A stretch of DNA of 64,000 nt from Mesorhizobium sp. 1M-11 (GCF_001303895.1 NZ_LJSD01000011.1:62001-126000), one strand, 5' to 3'. Numbered from the stretch's first letter, positions 38,509 through 48,648 are shown. Notes: generated from the letters alone by a model not told the origin. Translations and numbers: made by a program.

Positions 38509-39654
38509 TTAGAAGTTGCGCTGGAAGCGGACGATACCGCCGACGCTGTTCTTCGAGTCGGCGCGGGTCCAGCTGCCGAGATAGTCAGCCTTGCCGAACC
38601 TGCCCTCGTGAACGAAGTTCACTTCAGGCGTGATCACGAAGCCCGGAACGATCTCGTAAGCAACGTTGGCTGCGAGAGCGAGAGTACGGTTATCGTCATA
38701 CGAGACCTGAGCGTTGAACTTGGTCTTGGAGTCGAACTTGTAGGTGCCGCCGCCCCAGACAGCCCAGTTGCCGCCCCAAGGCTTGTACTGGTTGCGATCG
38801 ATGTTGTCGTCGGAGCCATAACCAGCCATGACGAAGAGAGTGAGTTCGCTGGTCGCGTTCACGTCGAGGCGGACCTTGCCGGCCCATTCTTCGTAGGCGC
38901 TGTTGTAGGCGGCGACGCCGGTGATCGAACCCCAGTCGCCCTTGTACTTCAGACCGCCAACCACATGCGGGACGTAGCTGTCGATGGTGTTGTTGTCCGC
39001 AAGCCAGGTGTCACCCACGCGCCTAACACGCGAATAGCTGCCCGAACCCTGTTCCAGCGACACGATCGCCGAGAAACCGTTGCCGGCCTCGAAGGTGTAG
39101 CTGATCAGGTTGGTGTCCTTGCCACCGTAGGGAATCAGCGTGTCCTGGATGACGTTGCCGGCGTAGCCGATGAACGAATCGAATGCCGTTTCGTCCTTAC
39201 CAACGCGCAGACCACCGAGCTGGATCCAGGCGAAGTTCAGCGAAACCGACTTGTTCACGGCGTCACCGTTGGTGTTGGTGTTGCCGAACTGGAAACGGGT
39301 TTCGGTGAAGGTCTTTAGGGTGCCGAGCTCGGTTTCCTGGCCGGTCCAGGTCCTGAGCGCGAAACGCGCGTTCTTGTAGTAGGTATCTTGCTGGTCGCCG
39401 TCGAGACGGTCGGTGGCCGTCGAGCCATCGAGCGAGCCACGGTCGCCGAAGCCGGCATCGTAGCGGATGTAACCGCCAACGCGCAGGCAGGTCTCGGTGC
39501 CCGGGATATAGAAATAGCCGGCACCGTAGACGTCGCAGATCTTGACGTATTCAGCGGGTTCTGGCTCGGCGACCACAACAGCGTCGGCGGCGCGAGCGCC
39601 GGAAACTGCGAGCAGAGCCGCAGCCGAGCCGAGAAGGAGGCTCTTGATGTTCAT
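38509..39654 (-). CDS. Alphaproteobacterial porin (Omp2b/RopA-like), copy 1
   Basis: 381-residue trimeric general porin of the outer membrane. It has a signal peptide ending ARA (residue 22), the family start [20 protein letters not shown] with two Cys, many amphipathic strands and the C-terminal Phe (VRFQRNF) for BAM assembly. The leader has the strong ribosome-binding site GGAGAGG. Its first 67 residues are identical to porin 2 at 56306-57394, and then the loops diverge. Probably passive uptake of small hydrophilic solutes. Confidence 0.95.
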   Translation of the reverse strand: MNIKSLLLGSAAALLAVSGARAADAVVVAEPEPAEYVKICDVYGAGYFYIPGTETCLRVGGYIRYDAGFGDRGSLDGSTATDRLDGDQQDTYYKNARFALRTWTGQETELGTLKTFTETRFQFGNTNTNGDAVNKSVSLNFAWIQLGGLRVGKDETAFDSFIGYAGNVIQDTLIPYGGKDTNLISYTFEAGNGFSAIVSLEQGSGSYSRVRRVGDTWLADNNTIDSYVPHVVGGLKYKGDWGSITGVAAYNSAYEEWAGKVRLDVNATSELTLFVMAGYGSDDNIDRNQYKPWGGNWAVWGGGTYKFDSKTKFNAQVSYDDNRTLALAANVAYEIVPGFVITPEVNFVHEGRFGKADYLGSWTRADSKNSVGGIVRFQRNF

Positions 39655-39992
39655 TTTTGACCTCTCCAGTCAATTTCAAAAATATGTTTTCAGATTTCTG
39701 GCTGAGGGCCATTGCCACCAACCGCCACTTGAAAGACGACGCCTGAGCACCCCTTTCGGCCGGGACAATACGCATCGCATTTTCGCTTTCAACGAATATT
39801 GCAGCGCACAATACCAAGGAGGAGAACTTGACTCCGGCTTGTTGTATATTTGCCACTAAATCATTGATTTTAAACGAGTTTTGGCACAAACGACACATCG
39901 ACAGAAAACTGTCATAAAAGTTCGATTGTTTGCCGATGACAATTTATGCGGCTAACAAAAATCAGTGGATCGAAACGCTGAAAAATCTGCGG
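39655..39992. other. AT-rich region upstream of porin 1
   Basis: 338 bases without a supported gene between porin 1 and the MbcA/ParS-like gene. It is more AT-rich than its surroundings and must contain the porin promoter and a leader with GGAGAGG. I see no convincing -10/-35 pair or RNA structure. Confidence 0.5.
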
Positions 39993-40730
39993 TCAGCCGG
40001 CTTGGACAGGTTTGTCCACCCTCGCAGAAAAGGCTTCGGCAGCACGGATGACATCTTGCGCGCGATCCTTGACCAGCAGTGCGATCGGGGCCTCGCCGTC
40101 GAACTCCGATGTCGCCCGCACGAGCCATGACCAGGTCGCTCTCGGATGACCGATCAGCGCGAGCACTTCACGAATCCCGGACACCGGCCGGCCATCAACA
40201 AACTGGGCAAGCGGGAAAACATGTTTCCTGCCGCCCGTGCGCAATGCGATTACCTCGCCACGCCGCTGCCAGCGGTGCAAGGTCGAGCGCGGAATACGCA
40301 GCGCCTCCTCAAGATGGGTCGAACCAGCCACCTGCCCGGCCCATTCTTCGATCAGGACGGAAGCCAGGCCATTGCGCTGCGCTGAAAGCCCAAAATCGGA
40401 TTCGGTTGGAGATGCTGTCGAATCGAAACCGGGCACCGATACAGCCGTTTCCAGCGTCTGAGCGGCGTCCACGAGCAAGAGCTTGATTATTTTTGCTGCA
40501 AGCTTCGAAGGATCCTTCAACGCCGGCCCAAGCACACGGCGTTGGCGCGGCGCGAGATTGACGATGGCCGCGGCTATGCTGCCGCCAACCACCGCAGCCG
40601 GGCGGACAGCCTCCTCGCCGACCGCGCCAGCGCTGTTGCGCAAGACACGTTCAAGCTCGGCCGCTGCAAGACGTTCCAATTCGGATCGTGCGGCACCACT
40701 CGTCGCGCTGGTCAATTCATTCATTCGCAT
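39993..40730 (-). CDS. MbcA/ParS/Xre-like antitoxin-fold protein without adjacent toxin
   Basis: 245-residue protein. The middle (HLEEALRIPRSTLHRWQRRGEV) looks like a helix-turn-helix and the C-terminal ~80 residues (SGIREVLALIGHPRATWSWL, then GEAPIALLVKDRAQDVIRAAE) resemble the MbcA/ParS/Xre toxin-binding domain, DUF2384-like. The N-terminal ~110 residues are Ala-rich and helical with no recognised fold. Canonical partners (RES or ParT toxins) are absent on either side, so it may be a solitary regulator. ATG 40730 is chosen; ATG 40724 is nearly as good. Confidence 0.55.
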   Translation of the reverse strand: MRMNELTSATSGAARSELERLAAAELERVLRNSAGAVGEEAVRPAAVVGGSIAAAIVNLAPRQRRVLGPALKDPSKLAAKIIKLLLVDAAQTLETAVSVPGFDSTASPTESDFGLSAQRNGLASVLIEEWAGQVAGSTHLEEALRIPRSTLHRWQRRGEVIALRTGGRKHVFPLAQFVDGRPVSGIREVLALIGHPRATWSWLVRATSEFDGEAPIALLVKDRAQDVIRAAEAFSARVDKPVQAG

Positions 40731-40826
40731 CAATCCGCCATCGCCCCGGGCACGATGGCCGGCACCGGGACGCTGACGGCTATATTTGCGACATATGACA
40801 GATGCGCGACGGGCGGACAGACCCGA

Positions 40827-41741
40827 TCAATGCGGAAAATCCAACCCCATCTCGCGGTAGCGTTCGGGATCATCGCCCCAGTTTTCGCGTACTTTCACGA
40901 ACAGGAAGAGATGCGTCTTCTGCTCGAGGATCTCGCCGATTTCCTTGCGTGCGGCCTCGCCGATCGCGCGGATGGTCTCGCCCTTGTGGCCGAGAACGAT
41001 CTTCTTCTGGCTGTCGCGTTCGACATAGATCACCTGTTCGATGCGCACCGAACCATCCTTCTTCTCCTCCCATTTTTCGGTTTCCACGTGGGAGGAATAG
41101 GGCAATTCCTGATGCAAGCGCAGGTAGAGTTTCTCGCGCGTGATCTCGGCGGCGAGCTGGCGCATCGGCAGGTCGGAAATCTGATCTTCCGGGTAAAACC
41201 AGGGGCCAGCCGGCAAAACCTCCGCCAGATAATCGAGCAGGTCCTTGCAGCCGGACCCGGTCAGCGCCGAAACCATGAAGGTGCGCTCGAACGCAACCCG
41301 TTCGTTGGCGGCTTTCGTCAATGTCAGCAGCGTCTCGGGTTTCACGCGGTCGACCTTGTTCAACACCAGTACCTTCGGCTGGCGCACATCGGCCAGCTTG
41401 TCGAGGATGACGTCGGCGTCCCCCCTGATGCCGCGTTCGGCGTCGATCAGCACCAGAACCAGATTCGCATCCTTGGCTCCCCCCCAGGCGGTAGTGACCA
41501 TCGCGGTATCAAGCCGCCGCTTCGGCTTGAAGATGCCGGGCGTGTCGACCAGCACGATCTGTGCGGTTCCATGAGTGGCAATACCGCGTACGAGGGCGCG
41601 GGTTGTCTGGACTTTGTGGGTAACGATAGACACTTTGGTGCCGACAAGTTGATTGATCAGCGTCGACTTGCCGGCATTGGGCGCACCGATCAGCGCGACA
41701 AAACCAGAGCGCGTTTTCTCTCCGCTCATATCAGCCGTCAT
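40827..41741 (-). CDS. era: GTPase Era
   Basis: 304-residue ribosome-assembly GTPase that binds 16S rRNA near its 3' end. G1 is GAPNAGKST, G3 DTPG in VLVDTPGIF, G4 NKVD; the C-terminal KH domain has LGHKGETIRAIGEAARKEI. ATG 41741 overlaps the rnc stop (ATGA), which decides the start over the longer frame and shows coupling within lepB-rnc-era. Confidence 0.96.
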   Translation of the reverse strand: MTADMSGEKTRSGFVALIGAPNAGKSTLINQLVGTKVSIVTHKVQTTRALVRGIATHGTAQIVLVDTPGIFKPKRRLDTAMVTTAWGGAKDANLVLVLIDAERGIRGDADVILDKLADVRQPKVLVLNKVDRVKPETLLTLTKAANERVAFERTFMVSALTGSGCKDLLDYLAEVLPAGPWFYPEDQISDLPMRQLAAEITREKLYLRLHQELPYSSHVETEKWEEKKDGSVRIEQVIYVERDSQKKIVLGHKGETIRAIGEAARKEIGEILEQKTHLFLFVKVRENWGDDPERYREMGLDFPH

Positions 41742-42466
41742 CGCACATTGTCTCCTTCGGCGGCCCACACCCCTTCCCGCAGCAGCAGTGCCGTAGCGGC
41801 AGCCTGTTCTGCTTCACGTTTGGAGCGGCCGGTCCCGCTAGCCGGTTCCTTGGAAGCAACGCTGACAGTTACGGTGAAGAGCGGGTCATGATCCGGCCCT
41901 TGCCGGCTGTCGATCCGGTATTCCGGGGTAGCAGCGGCTGCCTGATGCGCCCATTCCTGCAGCTCGGTCTTCGGGTCCCGCCTTGCAGCGCCAACCGCCT
42001 TGGCGCGCGGCTTCCAGTAGGTATGGATAAAACGCTTGGCAGCGTCGAGACCGTCGTCGAGATAGATGACGGCGATCAGCGATTCCAGCGCATCGGCACG
42101 CAGGTTGACCCGCTTGCGTTCGGCCAGGTTGCGCACTTCGCTGCCCGCGCGGATCAAATCTGCCAATCCGATCTCATCGGCGATCTGTGCCAGTGTTTCG
42201 GCGTTGACCAATGCATTCAGCCGCACCGAAAGCTCGCCTTCCGGCGCGTTCGGGAAATCAGCCAGAAGCATATCCGCGACAGCGAGGCCAAGCACCCGAT
42301 CGCCGAGAAATTCGAAGCGTTCATAGTCGACCCCTGCATGGCTGCCGCGCGCACTGGCATGGGTCAGCGCGCGCTGCAGACGCTGCGGATCGCGGAAACT
42401 GTGACCGGTTCGGCTTTCCAGAACGGCGGCCAGCGCCTCGGGAGTCAACCGCTTGGGCGCGGTCAT
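41738..42466 (-). CDS. rnc: Ribonuclease III
   Basis: 242-residue endonuclease that cleaves double-stranded RNA, including rRNA precursors. The signature ERFEFLGDRVLGLAVADM is nearly canonical (S replaced by R in FLGDSVL, as in many alphaproteobacteria). Acidic catalytic residues are present, and residues ~165-230 form the dsRNA-binding domain with a GTGRSKREAEQAAATALL motif. It lies three bases after lepB and overlaps era by four. Confidence 0.96.
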   Translation of the reverse strand: MTAPKRLTPEALAAVLESRTGHSFRDPQRLQRALTHASARGSHAGVDYERFEFLGDRVLGLAVADMLLADFPNAPEGELSVRLNALVNAETLAQIADEIGLADLIRAGSEVRNLAERKRVNLRADALESLIAVIYLDDGLDAAKRFIHTYWKPRAKAVGAARRDPKTELQEWAHQAAAATPEYRIDSRQGPDHDPLFTVTVSVASKEPASGTGRSKREAEQAAATALLLREGVWAAEGDNVR

Positions 42467-42469
42467 CGG

Positions 42470-43219
42470 CTAGTGAACGAATGTGAGGAGACGCGACGGG
42501 CGCATCTCGGACGGCCACTTCCAGATCTCGAGCGGGCTGGCGCCACCAGCGATCGAGAAGAAGATGATGTTGGCGCGGCCGACGAGATTGTCCGCGGGCA
42601 CATAACCGACGCTGAAGCGGCTGTCGCTGGAATTGTCGCGGTTGTCACCCATCATGAAATAGTGACCTTCCGGCACGATGAACTCGCGCGTGTCATCGCC
42701 AATGCCGTTTGGCGTCAGATCGAGCGTGTCGTAACTCACGCCATTCGGCAGCGTCTCACGGTAGACGTCGACAGGCCTGTTCTGCTCGGTGATATCTGGG
42801 TTGTCGATCTGGCCAACCTTGGTACGCGGCACACCGACGCCGTTGATGAAGAGCTGGCCGCCCTTCATCTGGATCTTGTCGCCTGGCAGACCGACAACAC
42901 GCTTGATGTAGTCGACGGATGGATCCGGCGGGAACTTGAAGACGGCCACGTCACCGCGGTTTGGTTCCGAACCCCAGATGCGGCCCGAGAACAGGTTCGG
43001 CCCGAACGGCAACGAGTAGCGCGAATAGCCATAGGCCCATTTGGTAACGAAGAGATAGTCGCCTTCCAGCAGTGTTGGCCGCATTGAACCAGACGGGATC
43101 GAAAATGGCTGGAAGAACAAAGTGCGAATGACAAGCGCCAGAAGCAGAGCTTGCACGATAACGCTCACGGTCTCGCCAAGTCCGCCGCTTTTCTTCTCGG
43201 GTTTATCAGCCACGCTCAT
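42470..43219 (-). CDS. lepB: Signal peptidase I
   Basis: 249-residue inner-membrane peptidase that removes signal peptides. One N-terminal membrane helix (about 20-42), catalytic Ser in FSIPSGSMRPTL and Lys in DYIKRVVGLPGD, plus the box E motif GDNRDNSSDSR, are intact. ATG 43219 (MSVADKPEKKSGG) is the conserved start; the longer upstream frame is not. It is the first gene of lepB-rnc-era. Confidence 0.95.
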   Translation of the reverse strand: MSVADKPEKKSGGLGETVSVIVQALLLALVIRTLFFQPFSIPSGSMRPTLLEGDYLFVTKWAYGYSRYSLPFGPNLFSGRIWGSEPNRGDVAVFKFPPDPSVDYIKRVVGLPGDKIQMKGGQLFINGVGVPRTKVGQIDNPDITEQNRPVDVYRETLPNGVSYDTLDLTPNGIGDDTREFIVPEGHYFMMGDNRDNSSDSRFSVGYVPADNLVGRANIIFFSIAGGASPLEIWKWPSEMRPSRLLTFVH

Positions 43220-43285
43220 CTCATCCTCACTAGAACGCCGCGCATCCACTGGGACGCACAAAGGACGTTCTAACAGTTTGTATCC

Positions 43286-43332
43286 GCGCATCGTGCCTGC
43301 CGAAAATCGATTCCGATTTCGGACCGATACGC
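43286..43332. repeat. Imperfect palindromic element upstream of lepB
   Basis: Nested inverted repeats: outer GCGCATCG / CGATACGC-like arms and inner CGAAAATCG-ATTC-CGATTTCG. Sequences of this form recur between genes in Mesorhizobium and relatives and behave as REP-like palindromic units. It lies in the lepB/acpS intergenic region and could fold in the lepB leader. Confidence 0.5.
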
Positions 43333-43396
43333 TGTCCCGCCGGTTCATATACGGGGTCGCTGTCTGCCGGGCAACGCCAATAACCTTCAGTGTCCA

Positions 43397-43810
43397 TCAC
43401 TGTGGCGCTTCTACGACCGGCAGCGCCTCAATAATCACAAAGGCTTGAGCAAGCGGATAGTCGTCGGTGATGGTCAAGTGGACCAACGCCTGATGCCCTG
43501 CCGGCAGCAGTTTTCCAAGGTGCACGGCAGCGCCGCCGGTCAAAACCATGGTCGGCTTGCCACTGGGCAGATTGGCGACGCCCATGTCACGCCAGTAGAC
43601 ACCTTGCGCGATACCGGTACCGAGCGCCTTTGCGCAGGCTTCCTTGGCGGCGAACCGCTTGGCGTAAGAGGCGGCGCGGGTCCTGCGACCCTCCGAGCGG
43701 GCCTGTTCTACATCTGTGTAGACCCGCCTGATGAAACGCTCACCGTGCCGCTCAAGCGACTTCTCGATCCGGCGGATGTCGATCAGATCAGAGCCAATGC
43801 CGATAATCAT
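43397..43810 (-). CDS. acpS: Holo-[acyl-carrier-protein] synthase
   Basis: 137-residue enzyme that transfers 4'-phosphopantetheine from CoA to acyl carrier protein. The metal-binding Asp is in [14 protein letters not shown] and the Glu in [15 protein letters not shown]. It overlaps the DUF2062 gene by four bases. Standard length and position for Rhizobiales. Confidence 0.95.
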   Translation of the reverse strand: MIIGIGSDLIDIRRIEKSLERHGERFIRRVYTDVEQARSEGRRTRAASYAKRFAAKEACAKALGTGIAQGVYWRDMGVANLPSGKPTMVLTGGAAVHLGKLLPAGHQALVHLTITDDYPLAQAFVIIEALPVVEAPQ

Positions 43811-44397
43811 CGTGTCGCCGAACCCAGTGCATCGGAGCCGGGCGCATGGTTACGCGCCGCCCTTTCGGCGAGCCGCCGACGCCGGCGCTCCCGAAACGCC
43901 GTCATACCCCACCGCGTAAGCCCATAGGCGACACATCCAGTCAGAAGACCAAGCGGAACCGCACCGATCGTCATCGGCTTCAGCACCGGCTCCCATAACT
44001 GCGACAGGCTCAAATGCTCCATCATGGCGCCGAGGTGTTGCGGCACCCCTTTGTGAGGCAGGTGCTCGTGTAGGATCAGTTTGCCGGTCTCCCAGGAAGC
44101 CCCCCACAAGAACGGCATGGTCAGCGGGTTCCCGAGCGCGGTACCGATGGCCGCGGCCACCAGATTGCCCGCGACCAGCCAGCATACGGCTGCGGCAACG
44201 ACGAAGTGCAGGCCGAGCGGGAAGAAAGATGCGAACACACCTGCCGCCACCCCGGCGGCTACGGCGTGCGGCGTTGCCTTCAACCGTACGACGCGCTTGG
44301 CGTAGTAGCGCAGCGAACGCGGCAACGAGCGGCGCGGCCAAAGCCAGACTCGCAGGCGTTCACCGAAACTTTCCGCTTTTCTGCGCTTGAACAACAT
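43807..44397 (-). CDS. DUF2062 membrane protein
   Basis: 196-residue protein with a basic N-terminus ([21 protein letters not shown]), three or four hydrophobic segments ([29 protein letters not shown] and a C-terminal pair) and the Gly-rich [15 protein letters not shown] that marks DUF2062. Function unknown; conserved next to acpS and pyrE in Rhizobiales. Its stop overlaps the acpS start. Confidence 0.88.
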   Translation of the reverse strand: MLFKRRKAESFGERLRVWLWPRRSLPRSLRYYAKRVVRLKATPHAVAAGVAAGVFASFFPLGLHFVVAAAVCWLVAGNLVAAAIGTALGNPLTMPFLWGASWETGKLILHEHLPHKGVPQHLGAMMEHLSLSQLWEPVLKPMTIGAVPLGLLTGCVAYGLTRWGMTAFRERRRRRLAERAARNHAPGSDALGSATR

Positions 44398-44426
44398 GTC
44401 GATCAGGCCAAACCCACCCAGGCCAT

Positions 44427-45005
44427 TCAGAGCGTACGGCTGCCCGGCTTCACCGGCGGAATGGCGGCCAGCTCGGGCGGCAACTGATCGGCAGGATACG
44501 CTGGAACCTCGTATTGCGCGAGGGCAATCAGCGGCACGCCAACGTCGGTTTTGCCGGCCGAACGGTCGATGATGCAGGCCGCCGCCAACACTTCAGCGCC
44601 GAGATCGTGCAGACAATCGATCGTCTCGCGGATCGACAGGCCCGTGGTGACGATGTCTTCCACAATGACGACACGCGCGCCCTTCTCGATCTCGAAACGG
44701 CGCAATCTGAACACGCCTTGCTCGCGCTCGACCCAGATCGCCGGCACGCCAAGATGACGCGAAGTCTCATAGGCCGGGATCAGGCCGCCGACCGCAGGGC
44801 CGACGACATAGTCGATCGGCGCCCTCACCTCGGCACGGATCTTTTCCGCCAGCGCCCTGCACAAGCGTTCCGTCTTGTCCGCATGCATGAACACGCGTGC
44901 CTTCTGCAGGAAAGTAGGGCTGCGCAGGCCGGAGGTGAGGATAAAATGTCCTTCGAGCACTGCGCCCGCCGAGCGAAAGATATCGAGCACTTCAGCCGTG
45001 TTCAT
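44427..45005 (-). CDS. pyrE: Orotate phosphoribosyltransferase
   Basis: 192-residue enzyme that makes OMP from orotate and PRPP in pyrimidine synthesis. The PRPP-binding motif is [14 protein letters not shown]; the start [15 protein letters not shown] is conserved and gives the family length, so ATG 45005 is preferred to the in-frame ATG at 45020. It follows rsh closely (16 bases). Confidence 0.94.
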   Translation of the reverse strand: MNTAEVLDIFRSAGAVLEGHFILTSGLRSPTFLQKARVFMHADKTERLCRALAEKIRAEVRAPIDYVVGPAVGGLIPAYETSRHLGVPAIWVEREQGVFRLRRFEIEKGARVVIVEDIVTTGLSIRETIDCLHDLGAEVLAAACIIDRSAGKTDVGVPLIALAQYEVPAYPADQLPPELAAIPPVKPGSRTL

Positions 45006-45020
45006 GCCTTGCTGTTCCAA

Positions 45021-47252
45021 TCATCCATTGACGCGCCGCGCATCGCTGACGCTCGAGTTTTCCTTGAGCTGCGACAGCAGCCTGTTCAAGTGCTTCAGAT
45101 CCCAGACTTCCAGATCGATCAGCATTTCGGTGAAGTCGGGGGCCGTGCGCACCATCGACAGCGTATGGATGTTGGCATCGTTCGACGCCACCACTTGTGC
45201 GATATCGGCAAGCGAACCTGGCGCATTGATGGCCGTCACGGAAACGCGTGCCGGAAAACGCTCGCGGTTGTTCTCATCGATATCCCAACGCACGTCGATC
45301 CACCGCTCCGGCTGGTCATCGAAGGCCGTCAGCGATGGCGACTGGATCGGATAGATGGTGATGCCGGAGCCGGGCTGGATGATGCCGACGATACGGTCCC
45401 CGGGAACCGCGCCTTCAGGCGCGAAGCGCACCGGCAGATCGCCGCGCACGCCACGGATCGGTACTGCCGCATCGTCCTTCGGCTGCGTCTTGTCACGGCG
45501 CGCGGCTCTGCCTGGCATCTGGAACAGCATGCCGGCGGCATTGCGGATACGCGACCAGCCTTCCTCGCGCTGCTTCGGCGGGGTGACCGTGACGCGTTCA
45601 TCCTTGTAGTCGGGGAACACGGCCTTCAGGACATCCGCCGAGGCCAGTTCGCCGCGACCGACAGCAGCCAGCACGTCCTCAATATCCTTGCGCGCCAGCC
45701 GGTGCAGCACCGGCTTCAGGTTTTCCTTCGAGAAGGTTTTACCGCTACGTTCGAAAGCGCGTTCGAGGATACGCAGGCCTAGACCTGAATATTGCTTGCG
45801 AATGGCGTTCTTGGTGGCGCGGCGGATGGCGGCGCGCGCCTTGCCGGTGACGACGATGGATTCCCAGGCTGCCGGCGGCACCTGCGCCTTCGAGCGGATG
45901 ATCTCGACCTCGTCACCGTTCTTCAACTCAGTCATCAGCGGCATGACACGGCCGTTGACCTTGGCGCCGACGCAAGTGTCACCGACATCGGTATGAACGG
46001 CATAGGCGAAGTCGATGGGCGTGGCGCCGCGCGGTAGCGCGATCAGCATGCCCTTTGGGGTAAAACAGAACACCTGGTCCTGGAACAGTTCCAGCTTGGT
46101 GTTCTCCAGGAAATCTTCTGGATTGTCGCCCTCGGCCAACTGCTCGATGGTGCGACGCAGCCAGGCATAGGCGTTGGTTTCCTTGGAGATGGTGTGCGTG
46201 GCCCCGTTAGCCTTGCCACCGGCGTCCTTGTAGATCGAATGGGCGGCGACGCCGTATTCGGCGATCTTGTTCATTTCACGCGTGCGGATCTGCAGTTCGA
46301 CGCGCTGGCGCGAAGGGCCGACGATGGTGGTGTGAATCGAGCGGTAGTCATTCTGCTTCGGTGTCGAGATGTAATCCTTGAAGCGGCCGGGCACCATCGA
46401 CCATGTCGTATGGATGAGGCCCAAAGCCCGATAACAGTCCTCGACCGTGTCGACGACGACACGGAAGCCGAAAATGTCGGACAGTTGTTCGAAGGAGAGC
46501 GCTTTGGCTTCCATTTTTCGGAAAACCGACCACGGCTTCTTCTGACGGCTTTTGACGCTGGCCTTGATGGCGTGCTTCTCGAACAAGGCCGAAAGCGCCT
46601 GCTCGATCTCGGCAAGCACTCCCTTGTTGCGTTCCGAGATTTCGGCAAGACGCGCCGTCACCGTGCGGTAGGCCTCCGGATTGATGTAGCGGAAGGCGAT
46701 CTCCTCCAGCTCCTCGCGCATGCCTTGCATGCCCATGCGCCCGGCCAGCGGCGCATAGATTTCCATCGTCTCCTCGGCGATGCGCAGGCGCTTGTCATCG
46801 CGCATATGGTCGAGGGTGCGCATGTTATGCAGGCGATCTGCCAGCTTGACGAGAAGGACGCGCACATCCTCCGAAATCGCCAGCAGAAGCTTGCGCAGGT
46901 TTTCCGCCTGTTCGGCTTTCTTGGAGACGAGATCGAGCTTCTTGAGTTTGGTCAGCCCTTCGACCAGCTTGCCCATGTCAGGACCGAACAACTCGTCGAT
47001 CTCGGCGCGCGTGGCCGTGGTGTCCTCGATCGTGTCGTGGAGCAGCGCAACCGCAATGGTCGCCTCGTCCAGATGCATGTCGGTGAGGATGGCGGCGACT
47101 TCGAGCGGGTGCGAGAAATAAGGATCACCAGAGGCACGTTTCTGGTGGCCATGCTTTTGCATGGCGTAAACGTAGGCCTTGTTGAGCAGCGCCTCGTTGA
47201 CGTCCGGCTTGTAGCGCTGGACGCGCTCGACAAGCTCATACTGACGCATCAT
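45021..47252 (-). CDS. rsh: Bifunctional (p)ppGpp synthetase/hydrolase
   Basis: 743-residue RelA/SpoT homologue (Rsh), the sole long alarmone enzyme typical of Rhizobiales. Domains: HD hydrolase at ~25-180 (HDTIEDT intact), synthetase at ~235-350, TGS at ~385-450 (VFCFTPKGMLIALP), helical and zinc-finger-like regions, and a C-terminal ACT at ~660-740. Catalytic residues of the hydrolase appear intact, so it can both make and degrade ppGpp. MMRQYELVERV starts at tandem ATG codons (47252, 47249); the longer frame is unlikely. Confidence 0.95.
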   Translation of the reverse strand: MMRQYELVERVQRYKPDVNEALLNKAYVYAMQKHGHQKRASGDPYFSHPLEVAAILTDMHLDEATIAVALLHDTIEDTTATRAEIDELFGPDMGKLVEGLTKLKKLDLVSKKAEQAENLRKLLLAISEDVRVLLVKLADRLHNMRTLDHMRDDKRLRIAEETMEIYAPLAGRMGMQGMREELEEIAFRYINPEAYRTVTARLAEISERNKGVLAEIEQALSALFEKHAIKASVKSRQKKPWSVFRKMEAKALSFEQLSDIFGFRVVVDTVEDCYRALGLIHTTWSMVPGRFKDYISTPKQNDYRSIHTTIVGPSRQRVELQIRTREMNKIAEYGVAAHSIYKDAGGKANGATHTISKETNAYAWLRRTIEQLAEGDNPEDFLENTKLELFQDQVFCFTPKGMLIALPRGATPIDFAYAVHTDVGDTCVGAKVNGRVMPLMTELKNGDEVEIIRSKAQVPPAAWESIVVTGKARAAIRRATKNAIRKQYSGLGLRILERAFERSGKTFSKENLKPVLHRLARKDIEDVLAAVGRGELASADVLKAVFPDYKDERVTVTPPKQREEGWSRIRNAAGMLFQMPGRAARRDKTQPKDDAAVPIRGVRGDLPVRFAPEGAVPGDRIVGIIQPGSGITIYPIQSPSLTAFDDQPERWIDVRWDIDENNRERFPARVSVTAINAPGSLADIAQVVASNDANIHTLSMVRTAPDFTEMLIDLEVWDLKHLNRLLSQLKENSSVSDARRVNG

Positions 47253-47361
47253 GGGCGGATTCTCGCAACGCTGAAATGAATCATGCGCCGCCAAGCAGGC
47301 GACGCATGTCACAAATAGCCACGAAAACTATGGCGCGAAAGGGCTTAAGCCCCGTCGGCTA

Positions 47362-47763
47362 TCAATAATCGTCGTTCTTTTCCGGAGCCACCAGGCCTTC
47401 GATACCAGCCAGCAGATCCTCTTCCGACATGCGGTCGAAAGTGATGCTCTCTTCCGGCTCGTCGGCATCGGCCGCAACAGCGGTTCCGGTCTGATCGGTG
47501 ATCGCCTCGGCTTCCGGTGCTTCCGGCTCATCGACCTCGACATGCTTCTGCAGCGAATGGATCAGGTCTTCCTTGAGGTCGCCCGGCGAGAGCGTCTCAT
47601 CAGCGATCTCGCGCAGCGCCACGACGGGGTTCTTGTCATTGTCACGCGGCACGGTGATCATCGCACCCTGGCTGATCTGACGGGCGCGGTGACCGGCCAA
47701 CAGCACCAGCTCGAAGCGGTTGTCGACCTTGTCGATGCAATCTTCAACGGTTACGCGGGCCAT
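47362..47763 (-). CDS. rpoZ: RNA polymerase omega subunit
   Basis: 133-residue omega subunit, which helps assemble beta' and carries the ppGpp site shared with it. The start [19 protein letters not shown] and QISQGA are canonical; an acidic C-terminal tail of ~45 residues (rich in Glu, Asp and Ala) is typical of alphaproteobacteria. It is upstream of rsh in the usual order. Confidence 0.95.
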   Translation of the reverse strand: MARVTVEDCIDKVDNRFELVLLAGHRARQISQGAMITVPRDNDKNPVVALREIADETLSPGDLKEDLIHSLQKHVEVDEPEAPEAEAITDQTGTAVAADADEPEESITFDRMSEEDLLAGIEGLVAPEKNDDY

Positions 47764-48022
47764 TCGATGCCCCTTTCATGCTCTTGATCTATTGGAAATC
47801 CGGCGGGCTCCATAGCCCGAACCGGCCCGGAATACAAGCACGGCGCGTCTCAAGCACCTTCACCGGCCTGCTGACGATCACAATTTCTTGCTCGATCTCC
47901 GCCCACTCTTGGAATGCCATCATCCCGGCGTTATTTCCGAAAGAATAAGGGCTTGGCGGTTTTCTTAAGAAGCCTTGCCAGACGTACTTATCGCATTGCC
48001 TATTTTCAAGAAGGATATTGCC

Positions 48023-48616
48023 ATGTTCGACCCACGCGAAAAGATCGCTCTTTTCATCGACGGCGCCAATCTTTATGCAACTTCCCGTTCTCTCGGCTTC
48101 GACATCGACTACCGCAAACTTCTGGCCAGTTTCCAGAAGCGCGGCTACCTCCTGCGCGCTTATTATTACACTGCGCTGGTCGAGGATCAGGAATATTCCT
48201 CGATCCGCCCCCTGATCGACTGGCTCGACTATAACGGTTTCAAGGTCGTGACCAAGCCGGCCAAGGAATTCACCGATGCCGCCGGTCGCCGCAAGATCAA
48301 GGGCAATATGGACATAGAATTGACGGTGGACGCGCTGGAACTTGCCGATGTCGTCGACCACTACGTCCTCTTTTCCGGTGATGGCGATTTCCGCACCCTG
48401 GTGGAAGCCTTGCAGCGACGTGGCCGCAAGGTCTCCATCGTCTCGACCATGGCCTCGCAACCGCCGATGATCTCCGACGACCTTCGCCGTCAGGCCGACC
48501 ATTTCATCGACCTGATGACCTTGAAGAACGAGGTTGGCCGCGATCCGACCGACCGGCCGGCCCGGCGGCCTGAGCCGACGGCCGCTCAGGAGGAAGAAGA
48601 TGACGACCAGTATTGA
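48023..48616 (+). CDS. NYN domain protein (LabA/DUF88-like)
   Basis: 197-residue PIN-like NYN-family protein predicted to be an RNase. Acidic residues that bind metal are in LFIDGANLY, IKGNMDIELTVDAL and LFSGDGDFRTLV. ATG 48023 with AAGGA in front is preferred to the frame at 47975. It has an acidic C-terminal tail (EEEDDDQY). Divergent from rpoZ; its targets are unknown. Confidence 0.9.
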   Translation: MFDPREKIALFIDGANLYATSRSLGFDIDYRKLLASFQKRGYLLRAYYYTALVEDQEYSSIRPLIDWLDYNGFKVVTKPAKEFTDAAGRRKIKGNMDIELTVDALELADVVDHYVLFSGDGDFRTLVEALQRRGRKVSIVSTMASQPPMISDDLRRQADHFIDLMTLKNEVGRDPTDRPARRPEPTAAQEEEDDDQY

Positions 48617-48648
48617 TGATGGGGGCCGGCAGATGGTAGCACCCAGGC

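Noticed and set aside
39930..40130. 66-codon plus-strand frame beside the MbcA/ParS-like gene as a possible toxin
   Set aside because: Most of it is the antisense of the called gene's 3' end, and it has no RES, PIN or ParT motif.
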